Shown: positions 16,974 through 22,738 of the stretch, piece after piece
Layout of the letters: every line of letters starts with the position of its first letter
Numbering within the stretch: position 1 is the first letter of the stretch
From: DAOTXN01 sp034435435
GTDB taxonomy: Bacteria; Chloroflexota; Anaerolineae; S140-20
NCBI GenBank assembly: GCA_034435435.1
Contig: DAOTXN010000142.1
Coordinates: 1-22,789, forward strand
Direction: 5' to 3'
Length of the DNA: 22,789 nt
Notes under the pieces: generated by a model
What the model was told of the DNA's origin: nothing
Database searches by the model: none
The model's input: the letters and a program-made list of their open reading frames with translations, nothing else
Program-made: the position numbers and the translations under genes

Positions 16974-16983
16974 GTGGCCGGTT

Positions 16984-18144
16984 ATGGATGGAAAAGCCGC
17001 CGATCACATTGGTCTCAGCGCGCATCTGCTCTCGCGCCAAGCCAGCTATCGCAGCGCCGGCATCCACAGCTACATCCTGAATTTGATCCGGCGCCTGCCG
17101 GCGGTTGACGCGCATCTGCGATTCACAGTTTTTGCGGGACATAAACGTGGCAACTCTTTTGCTGCTTCAAATAGACTGCATTGGCAGATCAGTCGCTGGC
17201 CCACCGAAAATCCTTGGGTGCGTGTTTTGTGGGAGCAGGGAGTACAACCCTGGACTGCACATCGGGCAGGCTTGCAACTCCTGCACGCGCTGGCGTTTGT
17301 GTCGCCGCTGGTCGCTGGCGTCCCTACCGTCGTCACAGTGCACGATTTGAGCTTTTTGCGTTTCCCTGAACGCTTTCGCCCGGCCAACCGGCTGTATTTG
17401 TCCACCATGACGCGCCTATCCTGTCGCCGAGCCAGGCGCATCATCGCTGTCTCGCAGGCGACCGCCGACGAATGCACGCAATTGTTAGGCGTGCCGCCGC
17501 AAAAAATCGACGTCATCCCTCACGGGGTAGACCACAAGCGTTTCTGCCCTCAATCGGCTGAGCGCGTGATGCGCTTTCGACGAGAGAAAGATTTGCCCGA
17601 CCGGTTCGTGTTGTTCTTGGGTACGCTGGAGCCGCGCAAAAACCTGACGATGCTCATCGAAGCCTTTGCTCGGACCGATGCGGTGCGCCGGGGTGTCAAG
17701 CTAGTGATTGCCGGAGGCAAAGGCTGGTACTATCATCAGGTTTTCGAGCGAGTCGTGGCCGTGGGGTTGACCGACGCCGTTGACTTTCCGGGCTTTGTGC
17801 CCGACGCCGATCTACCGCTGTGGTACAATGCGGCGACGGTGTTTGTCTATCCGTCGATTTACGAAGGCTTTGGCATGCCGCTCTTGGAAGCGATGGCCTG
17901 CGGCACACCGGTCGTCAGCTCCGATGCCAGTTGCATGCCCGAAGTCGTAGGAGAAGCAGGCTTGTTGATCTCGCCTGACGATGTCGATGGATTGGCCGAT
18001 GCCATGGATCGCCTGTTGACCGACGCCGACTTGCACGCAGATTCGAGCCGGCGCGGCTTGGCGCGGGCCGCCGCCTACACGTGGAGTATGACAGCCCAGG
18101 CCACCGTGTCCAGTTACCGACGGGCGTTAGAAAGAGGGGGGTAA
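16984..18144 (+). CDS. GT4-type (group 1) glycosyltransferase
   Basis: 386 residues from ATG 16984. GT-B fold: an N-terminal acceptor domain with VTVHDLSFLRFPERF and RRIIAVSQAT, then the donor-binding domain with DRFVLFLGTLEPRKNLTMLIEAF, FPGFVPDADLPLWYNAA and the nucleotide-sugar motif EGFGMPLLEAMACGTPVVSS (the E-x7-E pair). It transfers a sugar, often mannose or rhamnose, from a nucleotide donor onto a growing glycan at the inner face of the membrane; the exact sugar cannot be read. The frame is open back to a TTG at 16951, but the -10 box lies at 16968-16973, so 16984 is preferred and the message looks almost leaderless. One base separates it from the sugar-phosphate transferase gene, so the two form an operon. 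Confidence 0.92.
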   Translation: MDGKAADHIGLSAHLLSRQASYRSAGIHSYILNLIRRLPAVDAHLRFTVFAGHKRGNSFAASNRLHWQISRWPTENPWVRVLWEQGVQPWTAHRAGLQLLHALAFVSPLVAGVPTVVTVHDLSFLRFPERFRPANRLYLSTMTRLSCRRARRIIAVSQATADECTQLLGVPPQKIDVIPHGVDHKRFCPQSAERVMRFRREKDLPDRFVLFLGTLEPRKNLTMLIEAFARTDAVRRGVKLVIAGGKGWYYHQVFERVVAVGLTDAVDFPGFVPDADLPLWYNAATVFVYPSIYEGFGMPLLEAMACGTPVVSSDASCMPEVVGEAGLLISPDDVDGLADAMDRLLTDADLHADSSRRGLARAAAYTWSMTAQATVSSYRRALERGG

Positions 18145-18145
18145 G

Positions 18146-19561
18146 GTGCAGTTCAGCCGGCGTGTCGCAGCATGGCTGGCGTTCAGCGATTTGATCCTGA
18201 TCAATCTGGCGTTGATCGGCGCATATTATATGCGCTACGAACTCGAGTGGTTCGCTGAAGTCGGTTTTGACGCCGACCTGCTCGATTATGCTTTGTTCGC
18301 AGGGGTTCTCTCGATTCTTTTACCTATCACGTTCAAGCTCGACGGTGTGTATAACGGGCGACGCGGCCAATCGTGGTTCGACCAGATGTATGCCATCATT
18401 AACGCCACGGCCAAAGGGACAATCGTGTTGCTGGCGTTGACCTTTGGTTTTCGCCCGCTAGTCTACTCACGCCTGTTGTTTCTGGAGGCGGCGGTGTTGA
18501 TCGTCGTCTTGACCGGGATCAGTCGCCTGCTCAAAGGCTGGATCGAGGCCTGGTTGCGCCGGCGGGGCGTCGGCGTGGATCGGGTGCTCATCGTTGGCGG
18601 CGGCGAAGTGGGTCGGGCCGTCATCCGCACCATCGTCGCCCGGCCTGAGTTGGGTTATCAGATCGTGGGTTTGGTGGATGACAACCCCGACAGGGGCAAC
18701 ACAGCCATCGGGCGCGTCAAGGGGCTGGGCGGGCTGGAAAAGCTGGCCGAGATCATAGACAGCCAGGCCGTGGATCAGGTTATCGTCACCTTGCCCTGGA
18801 TGTATCATCGCAAGATTATGGGCATCGTGCGCGAGTGTCAGCGCCGACGCGTCCGCGCCCATATCGTGCCCGACTTGTTTCAGATGAGCCTCAGCCAGGT
18901 AGACGTGGACGACCTGGGGGGCATTCCCCTCATCGGCGTGCGTGAAGTGACGATTGGGCGCTGGCAGCGGGCGATCAAGCGGGCGATGGACGTGTTGGGC
19001 GCGGTCGTCATTGGCGCGCTGGGGTTGCCGGTGCTGGGTATGATTGCCCTGGCTATCAAACTCGATTCGCGCGGGCCGGCTGTCTTTAAGCAGTTGCGCG
19101 TGGGCAAGCAGGGCCAGCAATTCTGGTGCTACAAATTTCGCTCAATGCGCCAGGGGGCCGAACAAGAACAAGACCAGCTCCTGGCGCACAACGAGGCTGA
19201 CGGGCCGATTTTCAAAATGCGCGACGATCCCCGCCGCACCCGGGTCGGGCGCTGGCTACGGCGCACCAGCCTGGACGAGCTCCCGCAGCTCTATAATGTG
19301 CTGCGTGGTGAGATGAGCCTGGTCGGACCGCGCCCGCCGCTGCCCGCTGAAGTGGCCCAATACGAAGCCTGGCAGATGCGCCGCCTGGAGGTGGCGCCAG
19401 GCCTGAGCGGGTTATGGCAGGTGTCGGGGCGCAGCAATCTCAGCTTCGACGAGATGTGTCTGCTGGACATCTATTACATTGAGAACTGGTCGCCGTTGCT
19501 GGACATCAAGATTCTACTGCGCACCGTGCCCAAGGTATTCTTGGGCGATGGGGCGTTTTAG
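18146..19561 (+). CDS. Polyprenyl-phosphate sugar-1-phosphate transferase (exopolysaccharide initiation)
   Basis: 471 residues. Four or five N-terminal membrane helices (to about 130), a Rossmann-like domain starting RVLIVGGGEVGRAV (about 149-260), and a C-terminal bacterial sugar transferase domain: KRAMDVLGAVV, DSRGPAVFKQLRVGKQG, CYKFRSMR, the catalytic-type Asp-Glu in SLDELPQLYNVL, then LVGPRPPLP and GLSGLWQVSGRS. Such enzymes (WbaP/CpsE-like) move a hexose-1-phosphate from a UDP-sugar to undecaprenyl phosphate, the first step of repeat-unit assembly. The start is GTG 18146 behind GAGGGGGG (18134-18141). With the preceding GT4 enzyme it forms a two-gene unit, followed by a hairpin. No flippase or polymerase is in the window, so the rest of the pathway is elsewhere. 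Confidence 0.95.
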   Translation: MQFSRRVAAWLAFSDLILINLALIGAYYMRYELEWFAEVGFDADLLDYALFAGVLSILLPITFKLDGVYNGRRGQSWFDQMYAIINATAKGTIVLLALTFGFRPLVYSRLLFLEAAVLIVVLTGISRLLKGWIEAWLRRRGVGVDRVLIVGGGEVGRAVIRTIVARPELGYQIVGLVDDNPDRGNTAIGRVKGLGGLEKLAEIIDSQAVDQVIVTLPWMYHRKIMGIVRECQRRRVRAHIVPDLFQMSLSQVDVDDLGGIPLIGVREVTIGRWQRAIKRAMDVLGAVVIGALGLPVLGMIALAIKLDSRGPAVFKQLRVGKQGQQFWCYKFRSMRQGAEQEQDQLLAHNEADGPIFKMRDDPRRTRVGRWLRRTSLDELPQLYNVLRGEMSLVGPRPPLPAEVAQYEAWQMRRLEVAPGLSGLWQVSGRSNLSFDEMCLLDIYYIENWSPLLDIKILLRTVPKVFLGDGAF

Positions 19562-19575
19562 TACCTTACCGACCG

Positions 19576-19602
19576 AATTCTTGCACAATGAGCAAGGATT
19601 TT
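19576..19602 (+). terminator. Intrinsic terminator after the polysaccharide pair
   Basis: AATTCTTGC (19576-19584) pairs with GCAAGGATT (19592-19600) with one G-U and a 7-nt loop, ending in TTTT (19599-19602). It starts 15 nt after the stop codon. Confidence 0.65.
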
Positions 19603-19604
19603 GA

Positions 19605-19668
19605 CCGCCGGGCACGCAGAGATCGCAGAGATTTTTGTTTTTCTCAGCGTTCTCGGCGCGCTCTGCGG
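19605..19668. repeat. Degenerate palindromic repeat (CGCAGAG type)
   Basis: The left part contains CGCAGAGATCGCAGAG and the right part CTCAGCGTTCTCGGCG plus CTCTGCGG, imperfect reverse complements around a T-rich centre. This resembles the widely scattered CGCAGAG hairpin repeats found between genes in many free-living bacteria. Its arms have diverged, so it looks like an old copy. It fills much of the 193-bp gap between the terminated polysaccharide operon and the HicB gene. Confidence 0.5.
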
Positions 19669-19754
19669 CAAAGGCCCTTTTGGTTCTGGCTCGTCCAGGT
19701 TAGGATACGCAGCAGCGGTTCTATCCAAATCTGAATAGGCAGGAGGTAAGCAAT

Positions 19755-19964
19755 ATGGCGAGACGTTTTACTCTGGAGTACTGGATAGACGAGGATTGGT
19801 ATGTGGGGAGGCTGAGAGAAGTCCCAGGAGTGTTTAGCCAGGGGGCGTCTCTGGAGGAATTGGAAGAAAACATCCAGGAGGTCTACTCCCTGATGATGCA
19901 AGAAGAAGAGGAATCTTTGCCCAGCTTGAAAGTTTGCACAAAAGAACTGGTGGTCGAATTGTGA
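19755..19964 (+). CDS. HicB-family antitoxin (short form)
   Basis: 69 residues. The pattern FTLEYWIDEDWYVGRLREVPGV and GVFSQGASLEELEENIQEVY is the half-RNase-H fold of short HicB-like antitoxins, followed by an acidic stretch and a KELVVEL tail. Members neutralise the HicA mRNA interferase; no helix-turn-helix or ribbon-helix-helix DNA-binding extension is present. AGGAGG at 19741-19746 lies 8 nt before ATG 19755, a strong site, and expression should exceed that of the toxin. The stop codon overlaps the toxin's start (GTGA, 19961-19964), so translation is probably coupled. The order, antitoxin first, is the reverse of E. coli hicAB but common for this short type. Confidence 0.87.
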   Translation: MARRFTLEYWIDEDWYVGRLREVPGVFSQGASLEELEENIQEVYSLMMQEEEESLPSLKVCTKELVVEL

Positions 19965-20139
19965 AACGGTCTGCTTTTATTCGCGAGTTGACGCGGGCCG
20001 GTTGTTATTTGAAGCGACACGGAAAAAACACGACATTTATGTGAATCCTGAGAATGAGCGCAAAGCGCCTGTGCCGCGACATTCGGAAATCAAGGACAGC
20101 CTGTGTGACTTGATCCGTAGACAACTCGGTCTCCAGTGA
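19961..20139 (+). pseudogene. HicA-family toxin split by a -1 frameshift at A-AAA-AAC
   Basis: From GTG 19961 the gene frame reads VKRSAFIRELTRAGCYLKRH then GKNTTFM and stops at TGA 20042-20044 (27 residues). The remainder of a normal HicA continues in the -1 frame from CAC 20029: HDIYVNPENERKAPVPRHSE, IKDSLCDLIRRQLGLQ, ending at TGA 20137-20139. Joined, the product is 59 residues, a full HicA length, and the expected catalytic His is the first residue after the break. HicA is a double-stranded-RNA-binding-fold ribonuclease that cleaves mRNA. Both halves keep good family sequence, so the shift is recent, a sequencing/assembly slip in six A's, or functional. I annotate it as broken because the plain reading gives no active toxin. 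Confidence 0.8.
20023..20029 (+). promoter_or_regulatory. A-AAA-AAC heptamer in hicA, possible -1 frameshift site
   Basis: The seven bases AAAAAAC at 20023-20029 sit in the X-XXY-YYZ phase relative to the gene frame (GGA AAA AAC). A -1 slip here leads straight into CAC GAC ATT TAT, the downstream HicA frame. No strong stem-loop is visible 5-9 nt downstream; a small GCGC-AAA-GCGC hairpin lies about 30 nt on. Confidence 0.4.
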
Positions 20140-20157
20140 TCCGGGGGGGATGCCGAA

Positions 20158-21357
20158 ATGTTTCAATTGACCGAACGCGACAAAACCGAGCTGGTCGAAT
20201 TTCTCCAAGACCTGGTGCGCACGCCCAGCCTCAGCGGGCAGGAGGACCGCGTCGCCGCGCGGGTTGCTGCGGCCATGCGCCGCGCCGGCTGCCGCGAGGT
20301 CTTTACCGACCGCATCGGCAACGTCGTCGGGCGCATGGGCAACGGCAAACGCCCCCTGCTGCTGTACGACGGCCATATGGACACGGTGGACATCAGCGAC
20401 CCCGCAGCCTGGACCCACGCCCCCTTTGGCGGCGATGTCATGAACGGCGTGCTGTATGGGCGCGGCGCGTGCGATATGAAAGGCGCACTGGCGGCGATGA
20501 TCTGGGGGACAAAGCTGCTGCACAAGGCCGGCCTGTCCACCCGGCTCAAGGGCGACCTGGCGCTGGCGGCGGTGGTGCAAGAGGAACCGTGCGAAGGGCT
20601 GGCCGTGCGCGTGCTGGTCGAAGAGGAGGGTCTGCGCCCCGACTGGGTGGTGCTGGGCGAGCCGTCGGATTTGCAGCTCAAGCGCGGCCACCGCGGGCGG
20701 CTGGAGATGGAGGTGATCACCCACGGGCGCTCGTGCCACGCCTCTATGCCCGAGCTGGGCCAAAACGCTGTCTATAGCGCCGCCCGGCTCATTTTTAATC
20801 TAGAGATCCTGGCCGAGCAATTGGGCTACGACGCCTTTCTGGGCTCAGGCTCGCTTTCGGTGACGCACGTGGAGAGCCAGGCCGGCAGCCGCAACGCCGT
20901 GCCCGATTACGCCCGCTTTATCATTGACCGCCGCCTGACGTTGGGCGAGAGCGAGGCCAAAGCCCTGGCCGAGGTGCAAAACATCATCGTGCGAGAGAGG
21001 GTGCGGGCCGAAGCGCGCGTCACTGAGTACGATGGGGTGAGCTATACCGGCTATCAGGCCAGGCAACGCAACTATTTCCCGGCCTGGGCGCTGGAGGCCG
21101 ACCATGCGCTGGTGCAAAAGGCCGCCGGCGCGGTGAAAAAGACGCTGGGCTACCGGCCCGAGGTGGGGCAATGGGGCTTTGCCACCGACGGCGTGTACAC
21201 CATGGGCATAGCAGGCATCCCGACCATCGGTTTTGGGCCGGGTGACGACGAGTGCGCCCACACTGCCGACGAGAGTATCCGGCTGGAGGACGTGTTCAAA
21301 GCCGCGACGGTGTATGCGCAATTGGCGATGGAGGTGTTGGGGGTGACAACGGATTAG
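20158..21357 (+). CDS. M20-family metallopeptidase (YgeY-like amidohydrolase)
   Basis: 399 residues, full length. The M20 di-zinc set is visible: H73 and D75 in YDGHMDTVDI, D106 in GRGACDMKGALAA, E142/E143 in VVQEEPCEG, E168 in LGEPSD and H368 in DDECAHTADES. A dimerisation lid lies between about 180 and 295 (HRGRLEMEVITHGRSCHASM). Members hydrolyse N-acyl amino acids, dipeptides or carbamoyl compounds; the overall pattern is closest, from memory, to the YgeY group linked with selenium and purine catabolism in other bacteria, but no such genes are nearby. It is likely cytosolic. A GGGGGGA stretch at 20144-20150 precedes ATG 20158, and the gene starts 18 nt after the HicA frame, so it may share that transcript. 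Confidence 0.92.
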   Translation: MFQLTERDKTELVEFLQDLVRTPSLSGQEDRVAARVAAAMRRAGCREVFTDRIGNVVGRMGNGKRPLLLYDGHMDTVDISDPAAWTHAPFGGDVMNGVLYGRGACDMKGALAAMIWGTKLLHKAGLSTRLKGDLALAAVVQEEPCEGLAVRVLVEEEGLRPDWVVLGEPSDLQLKRGHRGRLEMEVITHGRSCHASMPELGQNAVYSAARLIFNLEILAEQLGYDAFLGSGSLSVTHVESQAGSRNAVPDYARFIIDRRLTLGESEAKALAEVQNIIVRERVRAEARVTEYDGVSYTGYQARQRNYFPAWALEADHALVQKAAGAVKKTLGYRPEVGQWGFATDGVYTMGIAGIPTIGFGPGDDECAHTADESIRLEDVFKAATVYAQLAMEVLGVTTD

Positions 21358-21374
21358 CGGATGGGGGAACGGAT

Positions 21375-21400
21375 CACCTGCACTTGCGCAGGTGCAAGTG
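21375..21400 (+). terminator. Two overlapping alternative hairpins after the M20 gene
   Basis: CACCTGC (21375-21381) pairs with GCAGGTG (21388-21394), and CACTTGC (21381-21387) pairs with GCAAGTG (21394-21400). The two 7-bp stems use interleaved strands and exclude each other or form a pseudoknot-like fold. No U-run follows. It may terminate weakly, or be a remnant repeat. Confidence 0.35.
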
Positions 21401-21438
21401 AAGCGGATGGAATGAGGTTGGGCCAGATGGGAATATGG

Positions 21439-21467
21439 TTGTCTTTTCCCCACAAAGGCCATACAAT
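21439..21467 (+). promoter_or_regulatory. Sigma70-type promoter for the TumA/TumE operon
   Basis: TTGTCT (21439-21444), 17-nt spacer, TACAAT (21462-21467). Transcription would start near 21474, 23 nt before the ATG. Confidence 0.8.
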
Positions 21468-21480
21468 AGTTGAAACTATT
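21465..21480. promoter_or_regulatory. Operator-like 16-bp palindrome over the -10 and start site
   Basis: AATAGTT (21465-21471), GA, AACTATT (21474-21480): perfect 7-bp arms overlapping the end of the -10 box and the predicted transcription start. This is where a toxin-antitoxin complex would repress its own promoter. Confidence 0.65.
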
Positions 21481-21496
21481 TGTGTGGGAGGTATAG

Positions 21497-21805
21497 ATGC
21501 TAGATTTACGTTTGGAGGTAAAACCTCAAACAGCACAACGATTGCGCAAGGTGCTGGAATTGTTTCCTGATCAAGAAACCTTTGCGCAAAATATCATTGC
21601 TTACCAGATCGCGGAGATAAAGAAAGCGATCCTCAATTTGCGGCTTGACTTGAAAGAGTATGAGGCAAAGTATCACCGTTCCAGTGTGGACTTTTATCAG
21701 GCTTTTAGTCGAGGCAACGCCGATGACCGCGAAGATTATATTCTCTGGGCCGGATTGTACGAAATGCTGAGCGAGAATGAACGGCGCCTGGCAGCCCTGC
21801 AATGA
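21497..21805 (+). CDS. TumA-like antitoxin
   Basis: 102 residues, mostly helical and charged (QTAQRLRKVLELFPDQETFA, then AEIKKAILNLRLDLKEYEAKYH and a C-terminal segment rich in Glu, Tyr and Trp). The N-terminus (LDLRLEVKPQTAQRLRKVLE) looks like a short strand followed by a helix, as in ribbon-helix-helix DNA-binding antitoxins, which fits the palindrome in its promoter. The identification rests mainly on its position: it precedes and overlaps (ATGA, 21802-21805) a TumE/DUF6516 toxin gene, as antitoxins of this pair do. GGGAGG (21486-21491) lies 5 nt before ATG 21497. If it represses its own promoter and binds TumE, the classic TA circuit follows; this is inferred. Confidence 0.72.
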   Translation: MLDLRLEVKPQTAQRLRKVLELFPDQETFAQNIIAYQIAEIKKAILNLRLDLKEYEAKYHRSSVDFYQAFSRGNADDREDYILWAGLYEMLSENERRLAALQ

Positions 21806-22179
21806 TAGCAACATACCTGGCCCAAATAGAGAATGTATTGCAAGCCTTTCCTGACATCCGTGCGTATACCTTGCAGAAAAAGATATACAATACCAGGCAA
21901 GGCTACATTGGTGGGACCATCACGTTCGGAAACGGGCATCGGCTGGACTTTATCGAGGTGAAAGATGTGGACGTAGTGGAGAAAATCAAGTGTCGTTATC
22001 AGTACATGGATGCCAGCCAAGAGATGATTTTCCGATATGATAATGCGCCGCATCACCGAGACGTTCGGACGTTTCCACATCACAAACATACTATGGACGG
22101 TGTCCAAGAAAGCACCGAACCGAGCTTGCACGACGTTTTGCTGGAGATTGCGAGTATAGAACGCCACAGCAACAGATGA
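21802..22179 (+). CDS. TumE-family (DUF6516) toxin
   Basis: 125 residues. The family marks are GGTITFGNGHRLDFIEVKD, then KCRYQYMD, MIFRYDNAPHH (about 75-85) and TFPHHKH (90-96), and a final PSLHDVLLEI segment. The clustered His and Asp residues suggest a nuclease-like or metal-binding active site, but I know of no solved mechanism. ATG 21802 overlaps the TumA-like stop codon and has no clear Shine-Dalgarno, so it depends on upstream translation. Its own stop overlaps the next small gene in the same ATGA way (22176-22179). Cytosolic; no membrane segments. Confidence 0.85.
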   Translation: MIATYLAQIENVLQAFPDIRAYTLQKKIYNTRQGYIGGTITFGNGHRLDFIEVKDVDVVEKIKCRYQYMDASQEMIFRYDNAPHHRDVRTFPHHKHTMDGVQESTEPSLHDVLLEIASIERHSNR

Positions 22180-22334
22180 ACCGCAGGCCCATAGATAGAC
22201 GAGAAAGTTATCCGGGCCACGGTGAGGTAAAGTCGTGGATACAACACTACCGGGCCGATAAAAAACTGCGTGACGTGGTGCAGCAGATCAATCTGTTGCC
22301 CCGTCCCGCTTCTTCTCTGGTGCACAAGAGATGA
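22176..22334 (+). CDS. Unrecognised 52-residue protein, overlapped at both ends
   Basis: ATG 22176 overlaps the TumE stop (ATGA) and its own TGA 22332-22334 overlaps the next gene's ATG 22331 (again ATGA). The product is MNRRPIDRRESYPGHGEVKS, then WIQHYRADKKLRDVVQQINL and LPRPASSLVHKR. It is basic at both ends with one likely amphipathic helix (KKLRDVVQQINLL) and no membrane segment. I do not recognise it. Reading straight between two exact 4-nt overlaps with no stop makes it likely to be translated, as one member of a coupled four-gene unit. It could be a chaperone or adaptor of the toxin-antitoxin pair, or a decayed gene piece. Confidence 0.6.
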   Translation: MNRRPIDRRESYPGHGEVKSWIQHYRADKKLRDVVQQINLLPRPASSLVHKR

Positions 22335-22615
22335 ACGCAATCTATGATCAAATCGTCGCCCAACACCTGGCGCTTCAAGAAGCGCTCACGGATAATCCTG
22401 ACGCTGTGCAGCTCGAGGAGGTGCAGAGCTTTATCCGCCTGGCGTGCAAGGCGGGAGCAGACGTGGCAGACATTGCCCAGCGCGACCAAATGCGGAGCAT
22501 GCTCCGCCAGTGGGGGGCGTTTATCTACGAGCGGACCGGGGAGTATCCGCCGGTGCAGCTTGCGCCTTTGACCGAACGGCCGGGGGAGAGCGTGTTACGT
22601 GGTTGCGCCGGGTGA
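22331..22615 (+). CDS. Unrecognised 94-residue helical protein
   Basis: MNAIYDQIVAQHLALQEALT starts a helical protein with VQLEEVQSFIRLACKAGADV, RDQMRSMLRQWGAFIYERTG and the short motif EYPPVQLAP. The segment ending W-x-x-F-I-Y-E-R-T-G-E-Y-P-P looks like a conserved family block that I associate loosely with hypothetical proteins of Chloroflexota, but I cannot name a function. The last 15 residues (ERPGESVLRGCAG) look unlike a folded end and might be altered. ATG 22331 overlaps the preceding stop codon; only a weak GAG lies upstream, so it is probably coupled. It is the fourth gene of the TumA/TumE transcript. Confidence 0.72.
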   Translation: MNAIYDQIVAQHLALQEALTDNPDAVQLEEVQSFIRLACKAGADVADIAQRDQMRSMLRQWGAFIYERTGEYPPVQLAPLTERPGESVLRGCAG

Positions 22616-22695
22616 AAAGGGCCGGACTTTTCTCTCTCGTTATCGGCGGCTTGCTCATTCACTACCGGACACTTTTTTTAAAGGTTGACTCATAG
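22612..22695 (+). CDS. Possible 27-residue membrane peptide, perhaps a gene cut by the IS
   Basis: GTG 22612 overlaps the previous stop as GTGA, the same coupling style as the upstream genes. It reads VKRAGLFSLVIGGLLIHYRT then LFLKVDS and stops at TAG 22693-22695, inside the left arm of the inverted repeat at 22688. A basic start and a hydrophobic core look like a membrane anchor or signal segment. It could be the truncated start of a fifth operon gene interrupted by the IS, or chance. Confidence 0.25.
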   Translation: MKRAGLFSLVIGGLLIHYRTLFLKVDS

Positions 22696-22738
22696 TATGC
22701 TAAAGCTCCAACGAAAGAGCAAGGAGCATACTATGAGT
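22688..22738 (+). promoter_or_regulatory. 14-bp inverted repeat hiding the transposase start codon
   Basis: ACTCATAGTATGCT (22688-22701) is the exact reverse complement of 22725-22738, with a 23-nt loop. The right arm covers part of the ribosome-binding site (AGGAG, 22722-22726) and ATG 22733. Transcripts entering from upstream would fold and mask translation. Confidence 0.75.

Noticed and set aside
18467..19120. Open frame of 217 codons antisense to the sugar-phosphate transferase
   Set aside because: Shadow of a clear gene, His/Asp/Gln-rich and without motifs.
19680..19706. TTGGTT and TAGGAT as a promoter for the HicB/HicA pair
   Set aside because: The spacer is 15 nt and both boxes are weak; a promoter probably exists in this gap but cannot be placed.
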